Program-made: the position numbers and the translations under genes
Notes under the pieces: model-generated
The model's input: only the letters and a program-made list of their open reading frames with translations
What the model was told of the DNA's origin: nothing
The model's database searches: none
Part shown: positions 16,303 to 24,839 of the stretch, one piece after another
Position numbering within the stretch: position 1 is the first letter of the stretch
How the letters are laid out: each line of letters opens with the position of its first letter
Source of the DNA: a bacterium
GTDB lineage: Bacteria; Actinomycetota; Acidimicrobiia; Acidimicrobiales; CATQHL01
DNA length: 33,691 bases
Assembly: GCA_026708055.1 (NCBI GenBank)
Contig: JAPOVS010000044.1
Coordinates: 1 to 33,691 of the forward strand
Direction of reading: 5' to 3'

Positions 16303-18723
16303 TCAGCTGTTGGCGGCGTCGACCATCCCGACAATGCGCTCGGGGGTGGCGGGTAGGCGGCGGATGCGGATGCCGAGGGCGTCGTCGATGGCGGCGCAGA
16401 TGGCGGAGGGTGCCATCATGCGTCCCGCCTCGCCGCCGCCCTTGATGCCGTAGGGGGTGTAGGGGCTGGGTGTCTCGTTGTGGCCCACCCGCAGCGTCGG
16501 CGAGTCCAGCGCGGAGGGGATGAGGTATTCGGCGAAGGAGGGTGTGCGCAGCACGCCGTCCTCGTCATAGAGGAACTCCTCGTACAGGGTGCTGCCGAGG
16601 CCCTGCACGGTGCCGCCGATGACCTGGCCGCCGACCGAGCGCGGGTTCACGACGGTGCCGCAGTCGTGCACGGCGGCGTAGTCCAGGAACTCCACGCGCC
16701 CCGTTTCGGGATCCACCTCCACAACCACGACGTGGCTGGCGTGGCCGACGAAGGGGTAGAAGACCCCCAGGTTGGTGCGCTCGGGGTTGGGCATGGTGGT
16801 GTAGGGGTGGTCCTGGACGTGGCTGGCCTCGAGGCCGGTTTCGATCTCCTCGGGCAGGGAGTGTTTGAACATGTGGGCGGCCAGGGCGATCTCGGCGAGC
16901 TCCTTGCGCTGGTCGGGGCTGCCGCGCACCGCGAAGCCGCCCTCCTCCCAGACGAGGTCGTCCTCGTTGGCCTCCAGCAGGTGGGCGGCGATCTTGGCGG
17001 CCTTGGCCCGGATGCTCTGGGACGCACCCTCCACCGCGCCGCCCACCATGATCGTGAAGCGGCTGCCGCCCGGCCCGGTGGCCGGCATGCCCTGATTCGA
17101 GCCGGCGTAGACCACCGAGACGTCCTCGGGCTTGATGCCCAACTCCTCGGCCACGAACTGCGCCACCATCGTCTCGGGGCTGTTGCCCCAGGAGGCGTTG
17201 GAGTACAGCGTGGCGGTCACCGCGCCCATGGCGTCCACCTTCAGGGTGACGCTCTCGGGGGCGCTGGTGACGGGGGCGGCGACCGGCTCGTCGAACCAGA
17301 ACCAGAATTCGGTGGCGCTGAACACGCTGCGCTCCTGGCAGGTGCACACGCCGATGCCGACGTGGCGGCCCTCGGCGCGCATCTCGGCCTGCCGCTTGCG
17401 CCAGCCCTTGTAGTCGGAGAGTTCCATGGTCTTGTTCAGCACGGCTTCGTAGTCGCCGCTGTCGTAGACGTTGCCGGTGGGGATGAAGTAGGGGAACTGG
17501 TCGGGCTGGATGAAGTTCATCCGCCTGATGTCCACCGGATCCATGCCCAACTCGAGGGCCATGAGATCCACCATGCGCTCCAGGATCCAGTTGCCCACCT
17601 CGGAGCCGAAGCCCCGGTAGGCGCCCTGCTGGCACTTGTTCGTGAGGACCGCGGTGAGGTCGTATCCGATGCTGCTCATGCGGTACGGGCCGACGGCCTG
17701 GGCGAGGGAGTTGCCGTGCTGGCCCACGCCGAACTGGATGTAGGCGCCGTAGTTGTCCACCACCTTGTAGCGGGTGCTCAGCAGCGTGCCGTCGGCCTTG
17801 GCGGCCAGCTCCACCTCGTAGTAGCGGTCCGAGCCGTGGTGGTCGCCGTTGGCGATGTTGTCCAGGCGGTCCTGCATGAACTTCACCGGCCGCCCGGTGA
17901 TGCGGGCCATCATCGCCGCGATGGTGGCGGTCTTGACCTCGAAGAACTTGGCCCCGAAGCTGCCGCCGGAGGGGTGGGGTTGCAGATCCAGCTTGTTGCT
18001 CGGCACCCGCAGGGTGTTGGCCAGCAGGAAGAGGAAATGCGTGAACGACATGGAATTCACGTGGATGGTCATCATCCCCGTGGCGGCGTCGTAGTCGGCG
18101 ACCGCCCCGACGGTCTCCAGCGGCTGGCCGCCTGAGCGCCCCCAGTGCAGGGTGTCCCGCACGATCACGTCCGCGGCGGCGAAGTCGCCGTCCACGTCAC
18201 CGAAGGTGAACTTGCGGTGGAACGGGATGTTGGAGCCCAGTGCCTCGTGGATGAGCGGCGCGTCCTCCTCCAGCGCTTCGAGCATGTCGGTGAGCGGCTC
18301 GAGCGGCTCGTAGGTCACCTCGATGAGTTCGGCGGCGTCCTCGGCGACGGCACGGGAGGTGGCGGCCACGACGGCCACGCCCTCGCCCATGTAGCGCACC
18401 TTGTCGACCGCCAGGCAGTACCAGGTGTGCTTGTCGGGCGAGGGCCCGAAGTCGGGCATGGGATTGACGTGGTCCGTGACGTTCTCGCTGGTGACGATGG
18501 CCACCACGCCCGGAACGGCTTCGGCGGCGGAGGTGTCGATGCTGAGGATCTTGGCGTGGGCCATGGTGCTGCGCGCCACGGCCACCTCCAGCATGTTCGG
18601 CACCTCGTAGTCGTCGATGTAGTTGCCGCGGCCGCGCAGGAACTTCGGGTCCTCGACCCGTGGGATCGACTTGCCGACCCACTCCAGGTGCTCGGGGTGC
18701 TGGCGAACCTTCGGGATGGTCAT
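16303..18723 (-). CDS. Molybdenum hydroxylase large subunit (xanthine dehydrogenase/CoxL family)
   Basis: Catalytic subunit holding molybdopterin cytosine dinucleotide, 806 residues. The ATG at 18723 is 1 nt after the small-subunit stop and has AGGAGG upstream; an in-frame start at 18741 would overlap. Seen: GKSIPRVEDPKFLRGRG at the N-terminus, the Mo-pocket GGSFGAKF (253-260), AYRGFGS at 368-374, and KGGGEAG with the catalytic Glu765. Form I CO dehydrogenase carries AYRCSFR at the second position, so this is not a true CO dehydrogenase. It belongs with the AYRGxG-type aldehyde, purine or N-heterocycle hydroxylases. Operon order is medium, small, large, as in cox-type loci. The substrate is unknown. 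Confidence 0.92.
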   Translation of the reverse strand: MTIPKVRQHPEHLEWVGKSIPRVEDPKFLRGRGNYIDDYEVPNMLEVAVARSTMAHAKILSIDTSAAEAVPGVVAIVTSENVTDHVNPMPDFGPSPDKHTWYCLAVDKVRYMGEGVAVVAATSRAVAEDAAELIEVTYEPLEPLTDMLEALEEDAPLIHEALGSNIPFHRKFTFGDVDGDFAAADVIVRDTLHWGRSGGQPLETVGAVADYDAATGMMTIHVNSMSFTHFLFLLANTLRVPSNKLDLQPHPSGGSFGAKFFEVKTATIAAMMARITGRPVKFMQDRLDNIANGDHHGSDRYYEVELAAKADGTLLSTRYKVVDNYGAYIQFGVGQHGNSLAQAVGPYRMSSIGYDLTAVLTNKCQQGAYRGFGSEVGNWILERMVDLMALELGMDPVDIRRMNFIQPDQFPYFIPTGNVYDSGDYEAVLNKTMELSDYKGWRKRQAEMRAEGRHVGIGVCTCQERSVFSATEFWFWFDEPVAAPVTSAPESVTLKVDAMGAVTATLYSNASWGNSPETMVAQFVAEELGIKPEDVSVVYAGSNQGMPATGPGGSRFTIMVGGAVEGASQSIRAKAAKIAAHLLEANEDDLVWEEGGFAVRGSPDQRKELAEIALAAHMFKHSLPEEIETGLEASHVQDHPYTTMPNPERTNLGVFYPFVGHASHVVVVEVDPETGRVEFLDYAAVHDCGTVVNPRSVGGQVIGGTVQGLGSTLYEEFLYDEDGVLRTPSFAEYLIPSALDSPTLRVGHNETPSPYTPYGIKGGGEAGRMMAPSAICAAIDDALGIRIRRLPATPERIVGMVDAANS

Positions 18724-18724
18724 G

Positions 18725-19207
18725 TCAGTCCTCCTCGGCACGCATCTCGGCCGCGGCGTCCAGCACCGCGTCGACGATGTACTGGTAACCGGTGCAGCGG
18801 CACATGTTGCTGGAGATGCCCTCGCGGGCCTCCTCGGCGCTCAGGTCGGGGTTGTTGTTGATCAATTCCAGGCTGCGCAGCAGCATCCCGGGTGTGCAGA
18901 ACCCGCACTGCAATCCTTGGTGGCGCCGGAACGCCTCCTGGAGGGGGTGCATCTCGGCGCCGGGGGCGAGGCTCTCGACGGTCTGGATGTCGGCGCCGTC
19001 CGCCTGCACCGCGAACATGATGCAGGACCGCACGCTGCGGCCGGCGATCAGCACCGTGCACGCCCCGCAGGCGCCCTGCTCGCAACCGATGTGTGTGCCC
19101 ACCAGACCCAGGTCGTGGCGCAGGAAGTCCGCCAGGCTGCGGCGCGCCTCCACGCCGGCCGACGTCGCCGTGCCGTTGATGGTCACAGTGATGTCGTGAG
19201 TGTTCAT
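18725..19207 (-). CDS. Molybdenum hydroxylase small subunit, 2x[2Fe-2S]
   Basis: 160-residue electron-transfer subunit. It carries a plant-ferredoxin-type cluster (CEQGACGACTV, Cys42/47/50, plus Cys62) and the second helical cluster (CGFCTPG, Cys101/104, and CRCTGY, Cys136/138). All eight ligands are present. The ATG at 19207 overlaps the FAD-subunit stop by 4 bp (ATGA). It passes electrons from the Mo centre to the FAD subunit. The length is normal (about 155-165). Confidence 0.96.
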   Translation of the reverse strand: MNTHDITVTINGTATSAGVEARRSLADFLRHDLGLVGTHIGCEQGACGACTVLIAGRSVRSCIMFAVQADGADIQTVESLAPGAEMHPLQEAFRRHQGLQCGFCTPGMLLRSLELINNNPDLSAEEAREGISSNMCRCTGYQYIVDAVLDAAAEMRAEED

Positions 19208-20076
19208 GCCTCACCTCCTGCCCGCTCGGCGGCCGCTGTGAGTGCCCGCCGGGTGAGAACCCGCGCCAGCTTCTTGCGATAGGCCCCCGAACCGAACGAG
19301 TCCGACAGGGGCTCGACACCCGAGGCGGCGGACTCCGCCGCGGCGGCGAACACATCCGCGTCCGGCTCCGCCCCCACCAGGATCGCCTCGGCCTCGGGCC
19401 GGCGCAGCGGCACTTCCGCCACCCCGCCCAACACCACCGAGGCCCGATCGATGGTGCCGCCGCTCGTGTGGACCAGCACTGCGGCGAGCGCGATCGGCCA
19501 ACTCTCCGCGGTCACGCTGAACTCCAAGAACCCGTGACCTGTGCCCGCCGGCCAGGCGTCCACCGTCACGGCGGTGACCAACTCGCCCTCCTCCAGGGCC
19601 GTCGTGAAGTAGCCCTCGAAGAAATCCTCCGAGGCGATCTCGCGGGTGCCGCCGGCGCCCTGAGCGGTGACGGTGCCGCCCTGCGCCTTGAACGCCGCGG
19701 GCAGCTCGGCGCTCGGATCGGCATGGGCGATGCTGCCCACCACCGTGCCCTGGTGGCGCACCGGCACCTGCCCGGCGTTGGCGATCGCGTCGGCCAGCAC
19801 CGGCGCCACCGCCAGCGTGTCGGCGTGCAACTCCACGGCCCGCTGGCGGGCGCCCGCACCCACGTGCAGGCCGCCGCCGTTGGCGCCGCAGCCGGCCAGA
19901 TCCGGCGCACGGGTGATGTCCACCAGGTGGCCCGGTGCCGCCAATCGCAGATTCATCAACGGGATCAGACTCTGACCCCCCGCCAGGATCCGGGCATCGA
20001 ACCCCAACTCACCCAACAGAGCGGCGGCCTCGGCGCCCGACGCCGCCCGGTGATACTCGAAAGGTGGCGACTTCAT
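19204..20076 (-). CDS. Molybdenum hydroxylase FAD-binding medium subunit
   Basis: 290 residues, ATG 20076 with GAGGGG upstream. FAD-binding motifs are AGGQSLIPLMNLR (about 32-44) and GTVVGSIAHADPSAELP (the TIGGSxAHADPAAE pattern). The usual CoxM-type C-terminal domain follows, with a VVLGGVAEVPLR segment. It is first in the operon; a perfect 7-bp inverted repeat lies just upstream and may control it. Confidence 0.94.
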   Translation of the reverse strand: MKSPPFEYHRAASGAEAAALLGELGFDARILAGGQSLIPLMNLRLAAPGHLVDITRAPDLAGCGANGGGLHVGAGARQRAVELHADTLAVAPVLADAIANAGQVPVRHQGTVVGSIAHADPSAELPAAFKAQGGTVTAQGAGGTREIASEDFFEGYFTTALEEGELVTAVTVDAWPAGTGHGFLEFSVTAESWPIALAAVLVHTSGGTIDRASVVLGGVAEVPLRRPEAEAILVGAEPDADVFAAAAESAASGVEPLSDSFGSGAYRKKLARVLTRRALTAAAERAGGEA

Positions 20077-20100
20077 AGGCCCCTCCTCGGAAACGCTGAT

Positions 20101-20117
20101 CAGGAACGTAGTTCCTG
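20101..20117. promoter_or_regulatory. Perfect inverted repeat upstream of the molybdenum hydroxylase operon
   Basis: CAGGAAC-GTA-GTTCCTG is a perfect 7-bp palindrome with a 3-nt centre, 24 bp before the ATG of the FAD subunit. Size and position suit a dimeric repressor operator overlapping the promoter or transcript start. No regulator gene is adjacent. Confidence 0.5.
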
Positions 20118-20472
20118 GGGGATGGGCATGCCATCTGCGCCGCCTCAGGCCGGCGGGTCTGCGACCTCCGCCAGATCGAGGGCGTTATCGATCAACCCGA
20201 GGACCCCGCGAGGTGGCGCTCCCGCATCCCGGCTGTCCCCCCAGGCCGGGATGCGGGGGCCGATCGGAGGCGAATCGGGCAGGAGACCTCGGCGCCGGAC
20301 ACCTCGCGTACCCTAGCCCAGCGCCGCCGGCGGCCTTCCGGAGCGCTAGAGGAGTCGCAGGTGCCGTGCCTTGGCGAGGGCCTCGATGCGGTTGCGGGCC
20401 GGCGGTTCTTGTGCCCGCTCGGCCGGCAGGTCGGGGAGCGTCGTCGTCGAGGTGCCTCCGGTGGCTCTCGTC
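20118..20472. other. Intergenic region between amidase and molybdenum hydroxylase operon
   Basis: No gene with a supported start was found. A minus-strand frame closing at 20346 ends in a protein-like tail (NRIEALAKARHLRLL) but has no start outside the amidase gene. A 13-bp perfect stem (20221-20257) is listed separately. Confidence 0.5.
20221..20257 (-). terminator. Strong 13-bp stem-loop
   Basis: CCCGCATCCCGGC (20221-20233) pairs perfectly with GCCGGGATGCGGG (20245-20257) across an 11-nt loop. It lies 216 bp past the amidase stop and upstream of the hydroxylase operon, so it could end the amidase transcript. It could also be a dispersed palindromic repeat. Confidence 0.45.
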
Positions 20473-22002
20473 TCAATGGCCCGGCGGGCTGGGGAACCCG
20501 CCGACCAGCGACTCGTAGGTCTTGGCCGCCGCCAGCGCGGTCGTCTCGTCCCAGTAGCGGGCCACGAAGCTCATCCCCACCGGGAGCCCGTCGCTGAGGC
20601 CCGCCGGCACGTTGACGACCGGGTGCCCGGTGACCGAGCACGGCAGGGTGTTCGGCACCATCTCCAGCGCCCTCGCCACGTAGTCGGCGATCGAGCAGTC
20701 CTCGGGGGGCAAGGCGGTGGGCATCATCGGAAGCGTCGGGTAGCAGAGCACATCGCAGCTCTCCAGAGCCCTGTCGTACGCCTCGTTGATCAGCGGACGC
20801 AGGTTCTGCGCCTTGGCGTAGCTGGACCCTCCGTGCAGGTTCAGCATGTACTGCCCGAACAGGGCCACGTACTTGACGGAGTGGGAGACCGCGTCGCCGT
20901 GGCGTCGCCAACCCGCCGCGAAAGCCTCCATGATCTCGGGGTTGTACCGGCCGCGGTGGTTCAGGCCGTAGCCGTTGCCGCGCAGCATCTGCCAGGCTCC
21001 TCCCTCGGTTGCGATCACGCTCCAGACCGCCGGTGCCCAGGCGTGCTCGGGAAGGGTTATCTCCCGCACCTCGGCGCCGGCCGTCTCCAGGCGTGCCAGA
21101 GCACCGCGCACCGTATCGTCCACCGCCGCGTCGCTGATCGGGTGGCCGAATCCTTCGGTCACCACGCCGATGCGCAGGCTCGCTGGCTCTCGGTCAAGTC
21201 CCGCGGTGTAGTCCACCCCCGACGGTGCCGACAATTGGCGTTGGTCCGCCCCGTCGGGTCCGGCAATGGCCGTCAGCAGCAGCGCCGCGTCATCGACGGT
21301 GCGAGCGACCGGTCCGAGATGGTCGAACGTGTACTCGATGGGGAAGGCCCCCGTATATGGCACGAGGCCGTAGCTGGCTTTGATCCCGACGATGCCCGAC
21401 CAGCAGCTGGGGATCCGCACCGAGCCCCCCTGGTCGCCGGCGATGGCCATGTCCACGTCGCCGGTTGCCACCAGCACGGCACTGCCGCACGACGAGCCGC
21501 CGGCGGAACGGGTGGGATCCCAGGGGTTGCGCACCGGGCCGGTGGCGGCGGTGTGGCTCCCGCCGGAGAAGCACAGGTCCTCGCAGACCGCCTTGCCGGC
21601 GATCTCGCCGCCCGCCTCCAGGATGCGCCGTACCACGCTGGCGTCGCTGCGGGGCACGAACCCCTCCAGGGTGGCCGAGCCGTTCATCATCGGCACGCCC
21701 GCCACGTCGACGTTGTCCTTGATGGCGATTCGCTTGCCTGCCAGGAGGCCCTCGTCGCGCTCGCGCACGGCGCAGCGCCGGTACCACGCACCGAGGGGGT
21801 TGTCGGCGGGCTCGGGTTGCCAGGAGTGGCGCTCGGGCACCGCCGGCGTCTGCTGCTGGTAGAGGTCCTCCACGGCGTCGTAGGCCGCCAGCGCGCCCAC
21901 CACCAGCTCCCGGTAGGCGGCCAGGTCGTCCTCGCTCGGCGACAATCCGAAGCCGGCGGCGATTGCCCCCAACTCGTCGGTGCTCGGAACCGGTACCCCC
22001 AT
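20473..22002 (-). CDS. Amidase-signature family amidase (nitrile-pathway type)
   Basis: Hydrolyses amides to acid and ammonia, 509 residues, ATG 22002. The Ser-cisSer-Lys triad is visible: Lys95 in IAIKDNV, cis-Ser171 in AGGSSCGSA and nucleophile Ser194 in GGSVRIPS. The N-terminal 80-residue helical domain plus LEGFVPRSDASVV, AVCEDLCFSGGSH and GLVPYTGAFPIE match the Rhodococcus-type enantioselective amidases that follow nitrile hydratase, rather than GatA. No nitrile hydratase genes are in the window, so the substrate is open. The gene stands alone. Its 5' end faces a sulfatase remnant on the other strand, with a REP-like palindrome between them. Confidence 0.93.
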   Translation of the reverse strand: MGVPVPSTDELGAIAAGFGLSPSEDDLAAYRELVVGALAAYDAVEDLYQQQTPAVPERHSWQPEPADNPLGAWYRRCAVRERDEGLLAGKRIAIKDNVDVAGVPMMNGSATLEGFVPRSDASVVRRILEAGGEIAGKAVCEDLCFSGGSHTAATGPVRNPWDPTRSAGGSSCGSAVLVATGDVDMAIAGDQGGSVRIPSCWSGIVGIKASYGLVPYTGAFPIEYTFDHLGPVARTVDDAALLLTAIAGPDGADQRQLSAPSGVDYTAGLDREPASLRIGVVTEGFGHPISDAAVDDTVRGALARLETAGAEVREITLPEHAWAPAVWSVIATEGGAWQMLRGNGYGLNHRGRYNPEIMEAFAAGWRRHGDAVSHSVKYVALFGQYMLNLHGGSSYAKAQNLRPLINEAYDRALESCDVLCYPTLPMMPTALPPEDCSIADYVARALEMVPNTLPCSVTGHPVVNVPAGLSDGLPVGMSFVARYWDETTALAAAKTYESLVGGFPSPPGH

Positions 22003-22130
22003 GGTGCCTCCTCGGCGAGACGTCGCTGCCCGTAACCTACGATGCCCCGCCGCGCGGGTGTTACCCGCGTTTGCAGGTGCTTGGCCCGGGGGCCCGGCGC
22101 GGCGAGGTTTCTATGAATCGGGCCGGCCAC

Positions 22131-22163
22131 CCCGTCATTCCGGCAGAGGCGGGAATCCGGGCC
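22131..22163. repeat. REP-like palindrome
   Basis: CCCGTCATTCCGGCAGAGGCGGGAATCCGGG has the ATTCC...GGGAAT arms seen in the widespread intergenic REP-type sequences of many bacteria (GTCATTCCCGC...GCGGGAATCC). Only one clear copy is in this window, so a family here is inferred from resemblance. Confidence 0.5.
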
Positions 22164-22220
22164 CGCACCCTCCGGCACGGCGACCGTCCGGCCGGCCCGG
22201 CCCGGTGTACTTTCGCGGCG

Positions 22221-22670
22221 ATGGGGCGACCCAACGTCCTCTTGGTGATGGCGGATCAGTTGGCGCCGCACTTCACCGGCACCTACGGCCACCCTTCGTG
22301 GCTGGGACGGCTGGTCGGGGCGCTGGGAGAGGTGGGCGAACTGGACCGCACCGTGGTCATCGCCACCAGCGACCACGGCGACATGCTCGGCGACCGGGGC
22401 ACCTGGTTCAAGATGTGCTTCTACGAGAGATCGGCACGGGTGCCGCTCGTGGTGGCCGGTCCTGACGTGGTCCACCGCACCGTCGGCAACGCCTGCTCGC
22501 TGCTGGACCTGTTCCCGACGCTGTTGGACATCGCCGGCGACGGGACCGAGCCGGCGGCACCGCTGGTGGGGCGCAGCCTCTGGCCCAGCGCCACCGGCGG
22601 GGAGGATCCCGTCGACGAGACCATCGGCGAGTACACCGCCGAGATGACGTCGCACCCCATCCACTCGACG
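22221..22670 (+). pseudogene. Choline-sulfatase-like gene with internal deletion and lost C-terminus
   Basis: ATG 22221 opens the normal sulfatase N-terminus (RPNVLLVMADQLAPHFTGTYGHP). The next residues are SWLGRLVGAL, which belong roughly 250 residues further on, just before the conserved TSDHGDMLGDRG and MCFYERSARVPLVVAGP segments. The CxPxR sequence that yields the formylglycine nucleophile and most metal ligands fall in the gap, so the product cannot be an active sulfatase. The frame is kept through the deletion. After GEYTAEMTSHPI the similarity stops and the frame runs into unrelated sequence before the convergent acyl-CoA synthetase gene. The DQLAP and KMCFYERSARVPL patterns point to the choline-sulfatase (BetC) branch, a betaine-precursor enzyme. 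Confidence 0.82.
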
Positions 22671-22704
22671 GCTCGACTGAGCCGGCGGCGCGGCTCCGAG
22701 ACGG

Positions 22705-24321
22705 TCAGCGGTTGCGCAGTTCGACGCGGCGGATCTTGCCCGAGACGGTCTTGGGCAACTCGGCGGTGAACTCGATACGGCGGGGGTACTTGTAGGGCGC
22801 GGTGGTGGCCTTGACGTGCTCCTGCAACTCGCCGGCCAGATCCTCGCCGGGCTCGAAGCCCGCCGCGAGCACGACGAACGCCTTGACGATCTGGCCCCGG
22901 ATCTCGTCGGGGACGCCGACCACCGCAGCTTCGGCGACGGCGGGATGCTCCAGCAGCGCCGACTCCACCTCGAAGGGGCCGATGCGGTAGGCGGAGGAGA
23001 GGATCACGTCGTCGGCCCGCCCCACGAACCAGAAGTAGCCGTCGGCGTCGCGGATCCCGCGATCACCGGTCACGTACCAGTCCCCTCGGTGCGCCTCGGC
23101 ATTGCGGTCCGGGTCCCGCCAGTACTCCTTGAACAGTCCGACCGGCCGGGTGGGTTCGACGCGCACGGCGATGTCGCCCTCGCTCCCGTCGGGCACCTCC
23201 GCCCCGGTCTCATCGATGACCGCCACGTCGAAGCCGGGCAGTGCGAGGCCCATCGAACCGGCCCGCACCGGTATGCCGGGAAGGTTCGCCACGACGGCCA
23301 CCGTCTCGGTCTGGCCGTAGCCGTCGTGTATCACCGTCCCGGTGGCCTCCTGCCACACCTTGATGACTTCGGGATTGAGTGGCTCGCCCGCAGACGTGCA
23401 GTGCCGCAGGCTCGAGAAGTCGTAGGCCGTCAGGTCCATCTGGGCGAAGGCCCGGTACAGGGTCGGCGGCACGCAGAACGTGCTGACCCCCTGCTCACCG
23501 ATGATGCGCAGCATCCGGTCGAGGTCGGGCTTGCCGACGACGTTCCACATCACGACCGCCGCGCCGATGCGCCACTGCCCGAACAACTTGCCCCAGGCCG
23601 CCTTGCCCCAGCCGGTGTCCGAGACGGTCCAGTGCACGTCCTCGGCGCGCAGGTCCTGCCAAAGACCAGCGGTGACGTCGTGGCCGATGCCGTAGGAGGC
23701 GTGCGTGTGCAGCACCATCTTGGGCAGCGACTCGGTGCCCGATGTGAAGTAGATGAGCATCGGATCGTCGGCTGCGGTGTCATGGACCGGGAGCGTGGCG
23801 ACGGCACCGGCGACGGCGGCGTCGAGGTCGACCCAGCCCGGCGAGGACTCGCCGACGAGCAGGCGCCGGGACGCTCCCGGACAGTCCGCAAGGGCCGCGT
23901 CGACGGCGATCAGCCCGGCGGTGTCGGTCACCACCGTGGTGGCCTCGGCCAGGTTGACCCGGTAGGCCACGTCCCGGGCGCTGAGCTGCATCGTTGCGGG
24001 CATCGGGACGGCGCCCAGATGCAGGCACCCCAGCAACACGTCGTACCACTGCACGATGCGCGGCAGCATCAGGAACACCCGATCCCCGGCGCCCACGCCC
24101 CGTTCGGCGAGCACCGCGGCGGTCGCCGTCACCCGCTCGGCGATCGTGGCGAAGTCGTAGCGCTCGGCAGTCAGCCCGTCCGGCTCCACGGCCACCAGGG
24201 CCAGACTCCGCGGGCGGGTCCGAGCCTGCGTGTGCAGCACGTCTGCCACGTAGTTGAAGCGGTCGGGCACGTCGAGGCGAAAGCTCCGCCGCAACTCCTC
24301 GTACTCGGCGCGTGTGGGCAT
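22705..24321 (-). CDS. Acyl-CoA synthetase, medium-chain (ACSM/acetyl-CoA synthetase-like)
   Basis: Adenylate-forming ligase, 538 residues from ATG 24321, which has AGGA 8 nt upstream; ATG 24330 is an alternative. ATP-binding motif YFTSGTESLPKMVLHTH, then DGYGQTET, GDWYVTGDRG, the hinge FVGRADDVILSSAYRIGPFE and the C-terminal catalytic Lys in PKTVSGKIRR are all present, so it appears intact and active. YFTSGTxxxPKMV and SAYRIGPFEVE are typical of medium-chain/ACSM-type enzymes, which act on short to medium straight or aromatic acids. It is the only intact gene between two deletion-scarred remnants. Confidence 0.92.
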   Translation of the reverse strand: MPTRAEYEELRRSFRLDVPDRFNYVADVLHTQARTRPRSLALVAVEPDGLTAERYDFATIAERVTATAAVLAERGVGAGDRVFLMLPRIVQWYDVLLGCLHLGAVPMPATMQLSARDVAYRVNLAEATTVVTDTAGLIAVDAALADCPGASRRLLVGESSPGWVDLDAAVAGAVATLPVHDTAADDPMLIYFTSGTESLPKMVLHTHASYGIGHDVTAGLWQDLRAEDVHWTVSDTGWGKAAWGKLFGQWRIGAAVVMWNVVGKPDLDRMLRIIGEQGVSTFCVPPTLYRAFAQMDLTAYDFSSLRHCTSAGEPLNPEVIKVWQEATGTVIHDGYGQTETVAVVANLPGIPVRAGSMGLALPGFDVAVIDETGAEVPDGSEGDIAVRVEPTRPVGLFKEYWRDPDRNAEAHRGDWYVTGDRGIRDADGYFWFVGRADDVILSSAYRIGPFEVESALLEHPAVAEAAVVGVPDEIRGQIVKAFVVLAAGFEPGEDLAGELQEHVKATTAPYKYPRRIEFTAELPKTVSGKIRRVELRNR

Positions 24322-24403
24322 GGGTTCCATCCTGTGGCCGGATCGCCGGGTCGGCAACAGTATGTGCCGCCGGTATCTGGCGTGGCGCTCCGGTGCGGCG
24401 GAC

Positions 24404-24724
24404 TCAGACGGGGAGGCCGAGTTCCCGGCTCATCACCAGGCGCTGGATCTCGCTGGTCCCCTCGCCGATCTCGAGGATCTTGGCGTCGCGGTAGTAGCGG
24501 CTCACCGAGGTCTCGTCGATGACCTCGGCGGTGCGTTCGGGGTCGTTCCAGTAGCCCTGCATCACCGAGTAGCCGCGGGTCAGCGTGGCGCCCTTCGGGA
24601 AGCCGGTCGTGCCGCTGGTGCACTGGATGTTGATGGGATCCTCGGCGCGCAGGCCGGCGGCTCGGCGGCGCATCTCTGCGGCGCTCACGCCGGCGGCCCG
24701 ATCCAGCAACTCGGCCCAGTCGCC
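24404..24724 (-). pseudogene. Mosaic remnant: acyl-CoA ligase core fused to acyl-CoA dehydrogenase C-terminus
   Basis: One open frame joins three pieces. 24578-24724 encodes a fatty-acid-CoA ligase middle section ending in the ATP motif (INIQCTSGTTGFPKGATLT). 24509-24577 continues with RGYSVMQGYWNDPERTAEVID, which in intact ligases lies about 200 residues further on. 24404-24508 then encodes SRYYRDAKILEIGEGTSEIQ and the terminal residues LVMSRELGLPV, the textbook C-terminus of acyl-CoA dehydrogenases. Upstream of 24724 the frame is open but unlike any ligase N-terminus. So at least one internal deletion and one gene-to-gene fusion occurred, all in frame. The product would lack every complete domain. 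Confidence 0.85.
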
Positions 24725-24839
24725 GATCCCCGTACGCGCGTTCGACCAGCCCGAGGTAGTACGCCGACACCCCCATTTGCAGGTTTCTGGGCTATCCGGT
24801 GGGGATACGGCCGAGGTGGGGGGTGCAGCCGTAGGCTGA

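Noticed and set aside
16303-20076. CO dehydrogenase (coxMSL) identity
   Set aside because: Gene order fits, but the large subunit has AYRGFGS in place of the AYRCSFR active-site loop needed for aerobic CO oxidation.
20346-20475. Protein-like tail on the minus strand ending NRIEALAKARHLRLL
   Set aside because: No start codon outside the amidase gene and no recognised family; kept only as a note on the gap.
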